Part shown: positions 25,178-33,340 of the stretch, in pieces
Numbering within the stretch: position 1 is the stretch's first letter
Layout: each line of letters begins with the position of its first letter
Source of the DNA: Aldehydirespirator sp965116665
Lineage (GTDB): Bacteria > Actinomycetota > Acidimicrobiia > Acidimicrobiales > Aldehydirespiratoraceae
Reading direction: 5' to 3'
Assembly (NCBI GenBank): GCA_965116665.1
Contig: OZ220709.1
Coordinates: 62,001 to 126,000 of the forward strand
Length of the DNA: 64,000 nucleotides
The notes under the pieces: generated by a model
The model's input: only the letters and a program-made list of their open reading frames with translations
The model's database searches: none
Told to the model about the DNA's origin: nothing
Program-made: the position numbers and the translations under genes

Positions 25178-25978
25178 TCACTGTTCCTCGACGGGCTCAG
25201 CACCCGAACCAGTTTCACCCACTTCTGCTGTTGCGTCTGCATGGGCCGGCGGAACGTTAGCCGACTGTTTCTGCAACGCGTCGGCGATCTCGGCAGATGT
25301 CAGGTTGTGGCCCAGCTTCAGGATCGTGCGTTCGGTCGACTGGCTGAAGCGGTCGACGCTGCTCATGATGTTGAAAGCCTCGTCGGGAGTGACCGTGTAG
25401 AAGACGTCGTCTCCCTGGACGAACTCCAGCCTCAGGACCCCGATGAGGCCTAGAGTGCCCGGCTGGCCGTCCGGGCCGAGCGCTTCCCGGCCGAGCAGGG
25501 CCACCGTGTCTCCGGTGTTCAGCGTGCCGAAGGGTGCCTCGGAGGCGGGCAGCCTGACCTGGATGAGCACCCTGTCCGCCTCGGACTCGTCCGACAGGGG
25601 CGGGGTCTCGAAGAGACCCTCGGTGATGAGCGTCCCAGCCGGTATCCGGCCGGTCGCCCACTTGCCCAGCACCCGCCCGCTCTGAGCGACGGTCAGGGCG
25701 GAAGCATCTCCGATGTGGGCCTCGGCCACCGCGAGGTCGGAGGCGCCGACCACCTCCCAGCGCTCGATGGTGCGAGCAGCCATCAGGTATTCGCCTCGCT
25801 GGTCGATGCTCTGAAGGACGTACCAGAAACCGAACCCGGCCCCGAACACCAGCACCAGGCCCAACAGGAGCAGCCCGCCCCGGCGCTGCTTCTGCTGCGC
25901 GCCGGGAACCGCGACCTGCCGCCTCTGGGCTTGCGGTGAGGCAGGCGTCCGTTCTCGCTGGGGGGGAGGGTTCGTCAT
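25178..25978 (-). CDS. cpaB: CpaB/RcpC-like Tad pilus protein with SAF domain
   Basis: 266-residue protein: basic Pro/Gln-rich N-terminus, one membrane helix (GGLLLLGLVLVFGAGFGFWYVL) at about residues 34-55, then a SAF-like domain beginning MAARTIERWEVVGASDLAV and continuing through GRIPAGTLITEGLF, then a beta-rich RcpC domain (VLIQVRLPASEAPFGTLNTGDTV). CpaB/RcpC proteins sit outside the membrane and are thought to contact peptidoglycan or the secretin; no secretin gene is present, as in single-membrane actinobacteria. First gene of the minus-strand Tad operon, with a divergent, AT-rich region upstream shared with the prepilin peptidase. Confidence 0.87.
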   Translation of the reverse strand: MTNPPPQRERTPASPQAQRRQVAVPGAQQKQRRGGLLLLGLVLVFGAGFGFWYVLQSIDQRGEYLMAARTIERWEVVGASDLAVAEAHIGDASALTVAQSGRVLGKWATGRIPAGTLITEGLFETPPLSDESEADRVLIQVRLPASEAPFGTLNTGDTVALLGREALGPDGQPGTLGLIGVLRLEFVQGDDVFYTVTPDEAFNIMSSVDRFSQSTERTILKLGHNLTSAEIADALQKQSANVPPAHADATAEVGETGSGAEPVEEQ

Positions 25979-26157
25979 GGATTCGCTGCGAGCGATGCCC
26001 GAACGCAGAGGCCGCCCTCGACCCCTGCCCGCCGGGCATCAGGGGATTGTATACACAACTGTCTTGCGGAAATTACTATTGATACGAAGAATTCTGCCAT
26101 TGCCTACCATTGATTCATTGCGAACCGGTAGCCGAACCCGTGGCCTAGCGTTCGTGC
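25979..26157. promoter_or_regulatory. divergent AT-rich intergenic region between the Tad operon and the prepilin peptidase gene
   Basis: Both flanking genes start here, so promoters in both directions are expected. The core 26045-26115 is AT-rich against the GC-rich surroundings and contains the near-palindrome TTGTATACACAA (26047-26058). I could not find well-spaced -35/-10 pairs, so individual promoters are not placed. Confidence 0.4.
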
Positions 26158-26652
26158 GTGGGCATCTCAGCGGCGCTCGTCGGCGCCGCATCAGTAGCGT
26201 GGCTGGCCGCGGGCGTGTGGCTGGCTGTGACCGACCTTCGCACCGGCCTGCTCCCGACACGGGTGATCTGGCCCACCGCCGGGGTGGTCTGGGCGCTCTA
26301 CACGGCTGCGTCGCTGCTGGAGGCCGAACCGGCCGGCCTCATCGGGGCCGCGCTGGGCGCAGCCGTCTGCGGCGCGATCCTGGCCGCCGTCCACTTCGCC
26401 CACCCACCCTCGATGGGCTTCGGCGACGTCCGCCTCAGCGTGCTCAACGGCCTGCTGTGCGGATGGTGGGGCTGGCAGGCCGCGCTGGTGGGCCTGATGG
26501 CCGGGTTCGCGCTGGCCCTGCCCGAGGCCCTGATAGTGATCGTCCGCCACGGGATGCGGGCCAGCCGGCCGCTCGGCCCCTACCTGCTGGCCGGGGCGGC
26601 CGCGGTCACGGCCTGGTCGATCGCGACCCGCGGCCTGGTCCCGGTGCGCTAG
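26158..26652 (+). CDS. tadV: prepilin peptidase, TadV/CpaA type (A24 family)
   Basis: 164-residue polytopic aspartic protease that removes the leader of the pilin and pseudopilins. The two catalytic aspartates are visible: D in AVTDLRTGLLP near residue 26 and D in MGFGDVRLS near residue 89, the latter being the GxGD motif. About six membrane helices and the short length match TadV/CpaA, which lacks the N-methylase domain of PilD. Start GTG 26158 without clear ribosome binding site. Transcribed divergently from the rest of the Tad locus, so its expression may be set separately. Confidence 0.88.
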   Translation: MGISAALVGAASVAWLAAGVWLAVTDLRTGLLPTRVIWPTAGVVWALYTAASLLEAEPAGLIGAALGAAVCGAILAAVHFAHPPSMGFGDVRLSVLNGLLCGWWGWQAALVGLMAGFALALPEALIVIVRHGMRASRPLGPYLLAGAAAVTAWSIATRGLVPVR

Positions 26653-26658
26653 CGCCTC

Positions 26659-27105
26659 TCAGGCGACCATCTCGAAGTACTGCACCTCGACCATCAGCGG
26701 CAGCAGGTAGCGCACATAGAAGCTGTGCAGCTTCAACACGGCGAAGTCCTCCACCTCGTAGCCGATGATGTCCACCCGCCCGTCGCGGGCTGCGAACCCC
26801 TCCGCCCGGCGCAGCACCTCCTGCAGTTCATCCAGGCTGTCGACGGCCATCCCGAAATGGTCGCCCCGGGGGGCCTGCATGGGATTGTCGTCGGCGATGA
26901 CGAACACGAACTGGTCAAAGGAGTGCACGCCCATCACCAGCCGCTTGCGGTCCTCGGTCATGGTGGGGTGCTCCCGCCAGCCGAACACCTCGCCGTAGAA
27001 GCGGGTGATGTCGGCCCTTCCCGCCTCGTCGAGCAGGTCGGCGGGCACGCTCATGGCGACGTGGTTGAAACGGCCCGGTCCCTTGAAGTCTTCGGTGAGG
27101 GTCAT
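26659..27105 (-). CDS. VOC (glyoxalase/dioxygenase superfamily) protein
   Basis: 148-residue protein with one pair of beta-alpha-beta-beta-beta modules: FNHVAMSVPADLL at the N-terminus and GDHFGMAVDSLDELQEVL in the second half, the conserved His positions being those that bind metal in this superfamily. Members include extradiol dioxygenases, glyoxalases and epimerases, so the exact reaction is open. ATG 27105 overlaps the stop of the alcohol dehydrogenase gene as ATGA, showing the two are translated together. Ends 6 bp from the convergent stop of the prepilin peptidase gene, marking the border of the catabolic island. Confidence 0.82.
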   Translation of the reverse strand: MTLTEDFKGPGRFNHVAMSVPADLLDEAGRADITRFYGEVFGWREHPTMTEDRKRLVMGVHSFDQFVFVIADDNPMQAPRGDHFGMAVDSLDELQEVLRRAEGFAARDGRVDIIGYEVEDFAVLKLHSFYVRYLLPLMVEVQYFEMVA

Positions 27106-28109
27106 GGCTGCACCAGAACCTTTCCGGCCACCTCGCCCGATCGCAGGCGGCCCATGGTGTCGAGGATGCCGTCGAGGCCGACCGGGTCCGGCTCGAGCAG
27201 CACGTCCATCGCCAGAGCGCCCGACGCGATCAGGTCGAGCGCGGCGGGCAAGCCGTCGGGGTCGTACTCGTAGGCGCCGGTGACCACCAGCTCGTTGAGG
27301 ATCATCCGGCTGGTGTCGAGCCTCGGGTAGTCCATCCCGATACCCACCATCACCATCGTTCCGCCCGGGGCGAGCTGGGTCAGTCCCGACTGGGCGGCCT
27401 GGCGGGCTCCGGAAGTCTCGAACACCCAGCCGACCGCATCGCCGGGAACCTGGCCGGGATGGCCGGGGTCTTGGAGATCGTCGGCCGGGCGCACCACGGC
27501 ACCCAGCCGCCGGGCCAGATCCTGGCGCCGGGGGTGGGGCTCCACCACGGTCACATCGGCGCCGCGGGAGATGAGCACGGCCACCACCGCGGCGCCGATC
27601 GGGCCGCAGCCGAACACCATCGCCCGGCCACCCGGCTCGAAGGACCCCTTCGTGAGCGCGTGCATGGCCACCGCCAGCGGTTCCGCGTAGGCCGCCTCCC
27701 GCAGCCCGACCCCGTCGGGGACCGGGGTGAGGTTGCGGTGGTCGACGGCCAGGTACCGGGCGAAAGCACCCGAGTGGTCGTCGTCCACTCCAGCGAGGGG
27801 GCGCTGGACGCACAGCCCGGGCCGGCCTGCCCGGCAGTGCCGGCACCGGCCGCATTCGATCCAGCCCCGGCCCACCACCGGGGTGCCGGCGTCGATGCGG
27901 GCTTCGACGCCGGCTGCGGCCACCCTTCCCGACCACTCGTGGCCGAAGACGGTGTCGGGCGCACCCCAGCCGTCGAGCACCATATGAAGATCGGTGCCGC
28001 ACAGCCCGCAGTAGGCCACCTCCACCAGGGCGTCGTGTGGTCCCAGGGGCGGGACGGGCACGTCCGCGACCTCGAGCTCGCCCGGGCGCCGGTAGACGGC
28101 GGCCGGCAT
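27102..28109 (-). CDS. zinc-dependent alcohol dehydrogenase, threonine/sorbitol dehydrogenase type
   Basis: 335-residue medium-chain dehydrogenase. ATG 28109 (MPAAVYRRPGELEVADVPVP) gives the normal N-terminus; the longer open frame upstream is non-coding. Catalytic zinc ligands appear in CGLCGTDLH and GHEWSGRV, structural zinc cysteines in the ECGRCRHCRAGRPGLC segment, and the NAD(P)-binding Rossmann turn in MVFGCGPIGAAVVAVL. It oxidises a secondary alcohol or sugar alcohol, substrate unknown. Translationally coupled to the VOC protein downstream; the upstream acyl-CoA synthetase gene is 170 bp away across a region with a CGCTCG/CGAGCG hairpin that could separate transcripts. Confidence 0.92.
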   Translation of the reverse strand: MPAAVYRRPGELEVADVPVPPLGPHDALVEVAYCGLCGTDLHMVLDGWGAPDTVFGHEWSGRVAAAGVEARIDAGTPVVGRGWIECGRCRHCRAGRPGLCVQRPLAGVDDDHSGAFARYLAVDHRNLTPVPDGVGLREAAYAEPLAVAMHALTKGSFEPGGRAMVFGCGPIGAAVVAVLISRGADVTVVEPHPRRQDLARRLGAVVRPADDLQDPGHPGQVPGDAVGWVFETSGARQAAQSGLTQLAPGGTMVMVGIGMDYPRLDTSRMILNELVVTGAYEYDPDGLPAALDLIASGALAMDVLLEPDPVGLDGILDTMGRLRSGEVAGKVLVQP

Positions 28110-28151
28110 CGTGGCCGGGACCGGGCTCACGGCCCGGCTCCGCCCGAGCCG

Positions 28152-28303
28152 CCCGACGCTCGAAGAGGCCGAGCGTATAGGGGCGCGAAGCCGCTCCTTA
28201 CGGGCGAGGCCGTGGCCCGAGCGGCCCGTGAGCGAAGCGAACAAGAGCGGGAGTGGCACCGCTTCGACACCACGGACTCTCACCTATTCCCCGACGCTCG
28301 AAG
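28152..28303. repeat. 14-bp direct repeat flanking the ligase 3' end
   Basis: CCCGACGCTCGAAG occurs at 28152-28165 and 28290-28303. The second copy lies in the last codons of the acyl-CoA synthetase gene, the first in the following intergenic region, where CGCTCG can pair with a nearby CGAGCG. It may reflect a small duplication; chance in GC-rich DNA is not excluded. Confidence 0.4.
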
Positions 28304-29722
28304 GCGGGCCGCGAGTCTCATGCGGTCTACTTTGCCCGATGCGAGCAGGGGAAGCTCCTCCAGCACCTCGATCCGTTCGGGGGTGATGAAACGGGCCGCT
28401 CCCCGCCGGGTGAACCATGCCCGGCAGGCGGCCAGGTCGAAGGGGCCGGATGCCACCACGAACGCAGCCACCCGCTCGCCCACGCGGTCGTCGGGCTCGG
28501 CCACCGCCGCGGCCTGCAGCACCGCGGGATGAGCCTCCAGGTGCTGCTCCACCTCGGCCGCGGAGATGTTCTCACCGCTGCGGATGATGCGGTCGCCGAG
28601 CCGGCCGGTGACCGTAACCCAGCCCCCGGCGATCGTGGCGAGGTCACCGGTGCGGAACCACCCGTCGACGAACGCGGCCTCGGTGTCGGCCGGGTCGAGA
28701 TAGCCCCGGGCGAGTTCCGGCCCCGTCACCCAGAGCTCGCCCGATCCGTCGACCCTCATCCGGGCCTCACCGAAGGCCCGCCCGTCGGTGAGCGTCATCC
28801 GGTCGGGCGGGTCGTCGAAACGGGAGGTGGCGATGGTGGGGGCCTCGGTCGAGCCGTAGGAGCGTTTCACCACCACGCCGAGCGCGGCCGCGGCACGGCG
28901 GCAGAACGCCGGTGTCACCCCGGCTCCGCCGCAGGAGATCATCCGCAGCGTCGCCACCCGGGAGGGCTCGAAGCCGGCGCAGTCCATGAGGGTCGTGAAC
29001 AGCGTGGGCGGCCCCACCATGTAGGTGACCGACTCCCGCTCGATCAACTCCAGAGCCTTCTCGGGATCCCAGCGCGACATGAGCACCGTCTTCATGCCGG
29101 ACGCTCCCGGAATCAGCACGCCGTGCAGCAGCCCGGCCACATGGGCCAGCGGCGACGGCACCAGAGCACAATCGTCGGGTGTGAGGCCGTGGGCCTCGGT
29201 GAGCTGGACGATCTTGTAGGCCAGGCTTCCGTGGGTGTGGACCACCCCCCGGGGCGTCCCGGTCGAGCCCGAGGTGAACATCACCACCGCGTCGTCGCCG
29301 GCAGCAGCCGCAGTCCTTGGGCCCGGCGGTCTGTCGCCGGCCAGCGAAATCGAAATCAGGTCGTCCATCGCGATGGTGTCGACACCGGAGACGGCCGAAT
29401 CGGCGATGGTGGCCGCCGGTCGGGCCTGCTGCAGGGCCCGAGCCAGCTGGTGTGAGCCCGCCGCGGGATGCAACGCCACCGCCACCGCCCCGATCCGCCA
29501 GCAGGCCCGGTAGGCGACCACCGCATCCACACCGGTCGGCAGCCGGAACGCCACCCGGTCACCTGACCCGACGCCGTGAGCGCCTAGCGCGCCCGCCACC
29601 GCCCGGACCCGGCTCTCGACCTCCGATGTGGAGAACCGGTCCCGGCCCGCTACCACGAGGTCGTCGCGCCCGGGCGCGGCGATCAACATCGACTCGAGTG
29701 TCTGTGTGCAGTTTCCGGTCAT
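28280..29722 (-). CDS. acyl-CoA synthetase (AMP-forming, ANL superfamily)
   Basis: 480-residue adenylating enzyme that activates a carboxylic acid to its CoA thioester. ATG 29722 (MTGNCTQTLESM) is chosen; sequence before it lacks family character. Motifs in order: P-loop MFTSGSTGTPRGVVHTHGS near residues 143-161, the ATP-binding turn KRSYGSTEAP, the hinge aspartate region WFRTGDLATIAGGW near 345, the GRLGDRIIRSGENISAAEVE segment and the catalytic lysine in LASGKVDR near the C-terminus. The protein is somewhat short for the family, with a compact N-terminal domain. A SnoaL-like gene lies 40 bp upstream on the same strand. Substrate unknown; the context suggests a small or cyclic acid. Confidence 0.92.
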   Translation of the reverse strand: MTGNCTQTLESMLIAAPGRDDLVVAGRDRFSTSEVESRVRAVAGALGAHGVGSGDRVAFRLPTGVDAVVAYRACWRIGAVAVALHPAAGSHQLARALQQARPAATIADSAVSGVDTIAMDDLISISLAGDRPPGPRTAAAAGDDAVVMFTSGSTGTPRGVVHTHGSLAYKIVQLTEAHGLTPDDCALVPSPLAHVAGLLHGVLIPGASGMKTVLMSRWDPEKALELIERESVTYMVGPPTLFTTLMDCAGFEPSRVATLRMISCGGAGVTPAFCRRAAAALGVVVKRSYGSTEAPTIATSRFDDPPDRMTLTDGRAFGEARMRVDGSGELWVTGPELARGYLDPADTEAAFVDGWFRTGDLATIAGGWVTVTGRLGDRIIRSGENISAAEVEQHLEAHPAVLQAAAVAEPDDRVGERVAAFVVASGPFDLAACRAWFTRRGAARFITPERIEVLEELPLLASGKVDRMRLAARLRASGNR

Positions 29723-29762
29723 AGTCGCGGGAGAACGCGAACCGAGCGGGACGGCTTCATCC

Positions 29763-30212
29763 TCAGTCGTCGAGGCCGATCGGGTCGTCGCCGGTGAACA
29801 CGATCTCCCGGCCGGCCACCTGCCAGCCGTCGGCGCCCCTGCGGAGGACGTCGTAGTAGCGGCCGGTCTGCAGGACCTTGTTGTTCTTGGCCACGAACGC
29901 GAAGTCGGTGGTGGCGTTGGCATCGTCGCCGTGCACGTTGATCCGGGGCTCGCTGATCATGTGCTTGCCCCGGAGCTCGGCGGTCTGGAACGGCTCGATC
30001 ATGGCCCGCATCTCGTCGCGCCCCTGAGTCCGTTGGCCCATCATCGCGAACCGGCAGTCCTCCGTGTACAGCGCGCCCCACTCCTCGAAGTGGCCGTCGT
30101 CGAGCGTTTGGCAGCATCCCGCCAATAGCCGGCGGATCGCCGCGGTGTCTAGCAGCAACCGGATGGCGTCGGCTGTCGCCGCGGCATCCAAGTCCTGAGC
30201 GGTCTCATCCAT
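29763..30212 (-). CDS. SnoaL/NTF2-like protein
   Basis: 149-residue alpha+beta-barrel protein. An N-terminal helix (DAIRLLLDTAAIRRLLAGCC) is followed by the DDGHFEEWGALYTEDC segment, where families of this fold place a catalytic or lining Tyr/Asp, then beta strands ISEPRINVHGDDANATTDFAFV and RYYDVLRRGADGWQVAGREIVF. SnoaL-like proteins act as ketosteroid-isomerase-type isomerases, dehydratases or hydroxylating ring enzymes. Located between an acyl-CoA synthetase (same strand, downstream) and a divergent acyl-CoA dehydrogenase, so it likely handles a CoA-bound intermediate; the precise reaction cannot be read. Confidence 0.83.
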   Translation of the reverse strand: MDETAQDLDAAATADAIRLLLDTAAIRRLLAGCCQTLDDGHFEEWGALYTEDCRFAMMGQRTQGRDEMRAMIEPFQTAELRGKHMISEPRINVHGDDANATTDFAFVAKNNKVLQTGRYYDVLRRGADGWQVAGREIVFTGDDPIGLDD

Positions 30213-30355
30213 CCCCCGAACGCTACTCGTGACGCGCTCGGGGTGTCGGCCCAGGCCGAGCCGCCGCCCCAGCCGCTAATCCTGCAACGACAAGTGTGGA
30301 TATCGGTAAGCACCGCAGGGGCGAGCGCCTTGAGTCGGGTAGGGTCCGCGGGCGC

Positions 30356-31513
30356 ATGGACCTTTCGCTGTCGGCTGCCGAGAAGGCCTTCGCACTCCAG
30401 CTGCGGGACTGGCTCGCCAGCAACACCGAACGGCCCGACCCCGGCCTCAGCCCCGATGAGATGATCGCCTGGGGCCGCCGGTGGCAGGCGAAGCTGGCCA
30501 AGGTCCGCATGGTGGCCATCGCCTGGCCCGAGTCGGTGGGGGGCCGCGGCGCGACCCCGGTGGAGGTGGCCCTGTACAACATGGAGTTCGCCCGGGCCGG
30601 CGCGCCCCAGCCCGTCAACCGGGTAGGCATCAACCTGGCCGGCCCCACCCTCCTGGCGCACGGCACGCCCGAGCAGCAGGCCCGCTGGCTGCCGTCGATC
30701 CTCGACGCCAGCGAGGTCTGGTGCCAGCTGTTCAGCGAGCCCGGCGCGGGATCCGATCTGGCGTCGTTGCAGACCCGGGCCGAGCCGGCCTCCGGCGGCT
30801 GGCTGGTCACCGGCGAGAAGGTTTGGACCTCCTACGCCCGATTCTCGAAGTGGGGGATCGCCCTGGTTCGCACCGACCCCGATACCGGGAGCCGTCACCG
30901 GGGGATCTCATGCATGGTGATCGACATGGAGTCGCCGGGCGTGGAGATCCGACCCCTGCGCCAGATCACCGGTGATTTCGAGTTCAACCAGGTCTCGTTG
31001 GACGGGGTCCACGTTCCGGAGGATCAGCTGGTGGGCGGGCCGCACCAAGGCTGGGCGGTGGCCGGCACCACCCTGGCCCATGAGCGGGGCACGGCCTACC
31101 CGTTCAAGGAGCAAGTCGTTCACGAGATCTACCTGGACGAGCTCATGGCCGACGCCCGGGCCCTCGCCGACCCAGTGGCCGCCGATCAGATCGTCGACGC
31201 CTATGTCGCCCTGGGGCTGCTGCGCCTCAGGAACTACCGAACCCTGTCGCGGCTGGGACGCGGGGTCGAGCCCGGCCCGGACTCCAGCATCGCCAAGCTC
31301 CTGCACTCGGCCATGACCCGCCGTCTTTCTGCAACCGCGCTGGACATGCTCGGCGACGATGCCCCCCTGTGGCCCGAGATGAGCGGCGAACTCGCGGCGG
31401 GCACCTGGCAGCGCCAGTGGCTGTGGTCGAAGGCCGCTTCCATCGCGGGGGGCACCGACGAGATCCAGCGCAACATCATCGCCGAGCGCCTGCTCGGCCT
31501 GCCCAGAGGCTGA
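30356..31513 (+). CDS. acyl-CoA dehydrogenase
   Basis: 385-residue flavoprotein starting at ATG 30356 (MDLSLSAAEKAFALQLRDWL); the longer frame upstream is not conserved in character. LFSEPGAGSDLASLQTRAE near residue 125 and the C-terminal GGTDEIQRNIIAERLLGLP are canonical. It is strikingly like the enzyme at 349-1533 (both share RVGINLxGP, the SEPxAGSD block and the MRDLxW-type mid-region), so the two are paralogues of one subfamily. It is divergent from the SnoaL-like gene and followed after 77 bp by an acyl-CoA synthetase, fitting a degradative operon. No GGIGFTWE-type partner gene is adjacent here. Confidence 0.93.
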   Translation: MDLSLSAAEKAFALQLRDWLASNTERPDPGLSPDEMIAWGRRWQAKLAKVRMVAIAWPESVGGRGATPVEVALYNMEFARAGAPQPVNRVGINLAGPTLLAHGTPEQQARWLPSILDASEVWCQLFSEPGAGSDLASLQTRAEPASGGWLVTGEKVWTSYARFSKWGIALVRTDPDTGSRHRGISCMVIDMESPGVEIRPLRQITGDFEFNQVSLDGVHVPEDQLVGGPHQGWAVAGTTLAHERGTAYPFKEQVVHEIYLDELMADARALADPVAADQIVDAYVALGLLRLRNYRTLSRLGRGVEPGPDSSIAKLLHSAMTRRLSATALDMLGDDAPLWPEMSGELAAGTWQRQWLWSKAASIAGGTDEIQRNIIAERLLGLPRG

Positions 31514-31590
31514 GGCTCGGAATACATGCCCGCCGCAGGGCGGGAGAACCCGGGCAGATTTCGAGGAGAGCTTGGTTCTACGCTCTGGCT

Positions 31591-33258
31591 GTGGGAGACG
31601 GGTCGAACTTGCGGCGATTCCAGGAGCCGGACTACCTGCCTACAGCCGACCGGTTCGCGCGCCACTTAGCCGAGCAGTGGGGTGACCGGGATCTGGTGAT
31701 CGTGGGCGAGCGGCGCCTCACCTACCGGGGTCTGGAGGCCGAGTCGCGCCGCCTGGGGCGGGCCCTGCTCGCCAGCGGTGTGGGGCCGGGCAGCCGGGTG
31801 GCGCTGCTGGCGCCCAACGGACCGGAGTGGGTGGTGGGGTGGCTGGCCGCGGCCCGCATCGGTGCGCTGGTGGTGCTGCTCAACACGTTCCACAAGGCCG
31901 GCGAACTGGGATGGGCGTTGGCCCACTGCGAGGCCGAGGCGCTTCTCACGGTCGACCGGTACCTGAACCATGACTACCTCGCCCGCTTGGAGCAGGCCGT
32001 GCCGGGCCTGGCCGGCCAGCATCGGGAGGCCATCACGGCTGAGAGCCATCCGAACCTGCGGGCGGTGTGGACATGGGGCGACACGACATCGACGCCCGCC
32101 TGGGGCGGAACCGCCGACGACCTGCTGGCCAGGGCCGGAGAAGCGTCCGACGAGCAATTCGACAGAGCAGCGGACGGTGTGGAGCCCCAGGACCCGATGG
32201 TGGTCATCTACACGTCGGGCAGCACGTCCGAGCCGAAGGGCGTGGTCCACTCCCACTCGACCGTGATCGTGCACCCGTTCAACCTGCTGCAGTTCCGGGA
32301 CCTGCAGGCCACCGACGTGCTCTACACATCCATGCCGTTGTTCTGGGTGGGGGGACTCTCCTACACCCTCGTGAGCGCCATGCACACTGGGGCCACCGTC
32401 GTGTTCGAGGAGCGCTTCGAGCCCGGAAGCACACTGGCGCTGATCGAACGTCGGCGGGTGACCCACGTGATCGGCTGGCCTCACATTGCCAAAGCACTCG
32501 TCGAGCACCCTTCCTTCTGCGAGCGGGACCTGTCCTCGATCCGGGGCGGCAGCTTCGACGAACTGCTCCCCGCCCACCTGCGGGTCAGCGATCCCCGCAG
32601 GAAGGCCACGTCGTTGGGCATGACCGAGTCGCTCGGCCCTCATTCGATAGAGCCTCTGCACGTCGAGCTGCCTGAGGGCAAGGAGGAGTCGTTCGGGCGG
32701 AGCGTGCCCGGCATCGAGCACCGCATCGTCGACCCCGACACGGGCGACGAGCTGCCCGGCGGCCGAGCCGGGGAGATCTGGATCAGGGGCTACTCCTTGA
32801 TGCTGGGACTGCTCGGCGGAGACCCATCGGACGTCTTCGAGCCCGGAGGCTGGTACCGCACCGGAGACAGCGGCCTCCTCGATGCCGACGGCCACCTGTA
32901 CTTCCGGGGACGGCTGGGCACAGCAATCAAGGCGGGAGGCACCAACGTGGCGCCCCGGGAGGTAGAGCTCGCTATCGAGTTGCATCCCGACGTGATGCAC
33001 GCGTTCGTGGTGGGCGTGCCGGCCGCCGACGGCCGGGGTGAGGCGGTGGCGGCCGCCGTAGTGGCCAAGCCGGGCGCCGGGATCGACCCGGAGGACTTGC
33101 AGGCCCGCCTGCGCGGCGAGATCGCGAGCTACAAGGTTCCCCGCCATGTGGCCGTGTACGCCGAGCAGCAGGACCTGCCCTGGCTAGAGTCGGGCAAGAT
33201 CGACCTTCAGGCCCTCCGCCGCCTGCTCGCCGACCGTTTCGGGGACGAAGCTGCATAG
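31591..33258 (+). CDS. acyl-CoA synthetase (AMP-forming, FadD-like)
   Basis: 555-residue ANL-superfamily ligase. The probable start is GTG 31591; GAGGAGAG lies about 20 bases upstream, too far to be ideal, so the start is uncertain. Motifs: P-loop VVIYTSGSTSEPKGVVHSH near residues 204-222, SLGMTESLGPHS near 345, WYRTGDSGLLDADG near 420, the hinge GTAIKAGGTNVAPREVE, and the catalytic lysine in LESGKIDL near 533. It probably activates a long or complex carboxylic acid for beta-oxidation-like breakdown with the preceding acyl-CoA dehydrogenase. The gene ends 83 bp before the convergent TauD-like gene; the 46-bp dispersed repeat lies between them. Confidence 0.92.
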   Translation: MGDGSNLRRFQEPDYLPTADRFARHLAEQWGDRDLVIVGERRLTYRGLEAESRRLGRALLASGVGPGSRVALLAPNGPEWVVGWLAAARIGALVVLLNTFHKAGELGWALAHCEAEALLTVDRYLNHDYLARLEQAVPGLAGQHREAITAESHPNLRAVWTWGDTTSTPAWGGTADDLLARAGEASDEQFDRAADGVEPQDPMVVIYTSGSTSEPKGVVHSHSTVIVHPFNLLQFRDLQATDVLYTSMPLFWVGGLSYTLVSAMHTGATVVFEERFEPGSTLALIERRRVTHVIGWPHIAKALVEHPSFCERDLSSIRGGSFDELLPAHLRVSDPRRKATSLGMTESLGPHSIEPLHVELPEGKEESFGRSVPGIEHRIVDPDTGDELPGGRAGEIWIRGYSLMLGLLGGDPSDVFEPGGWYRTGDSGLLDADGHLYFRGRLGTAIKAGGTNVAPREVELAIELHPDVMHAFVVGVPAADGRGEAVAAAVVAKPGAGIDPEDLQARLRGEIASYKVPRHVAVYAEQQDLPWLESGKIDLQALRRLLADRFGDEAA

Positions 33259-33293
33259 CGGTTCCTGCTCGGAGGCCGAACGCCCGCTCAAAT

Positions 33294-33339
33294 CTGTACG
33301 GGTTTTCCTCCCATATGACGGGTTTGTCTACTGATTTCG
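33294..33339. repeat. 46-bp dispersed repeat, copy A
   Basis: Matches 53811-53856 at 39 of 46 positions with no gaps. The unit starts CTGTACGGG and ends CTACTGATTTCG, and contains ACGGGTTT twice, 24 bases apart. It lies between the convergent acyl-CoA synthetase and TauD-like genes, ending 2 bases before the TauD stop codon. Function unknown. Confidence 0.85.
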
Positions 33340-33340
33340 C

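Noticed and set aside
25122..25242. Longer TadZ start at 25242
   Set aside because: It would overlap the CpaB-like gene by about 65 bases and add residues with no homology to the MinD-like fold, which begins at the ATG 25122.
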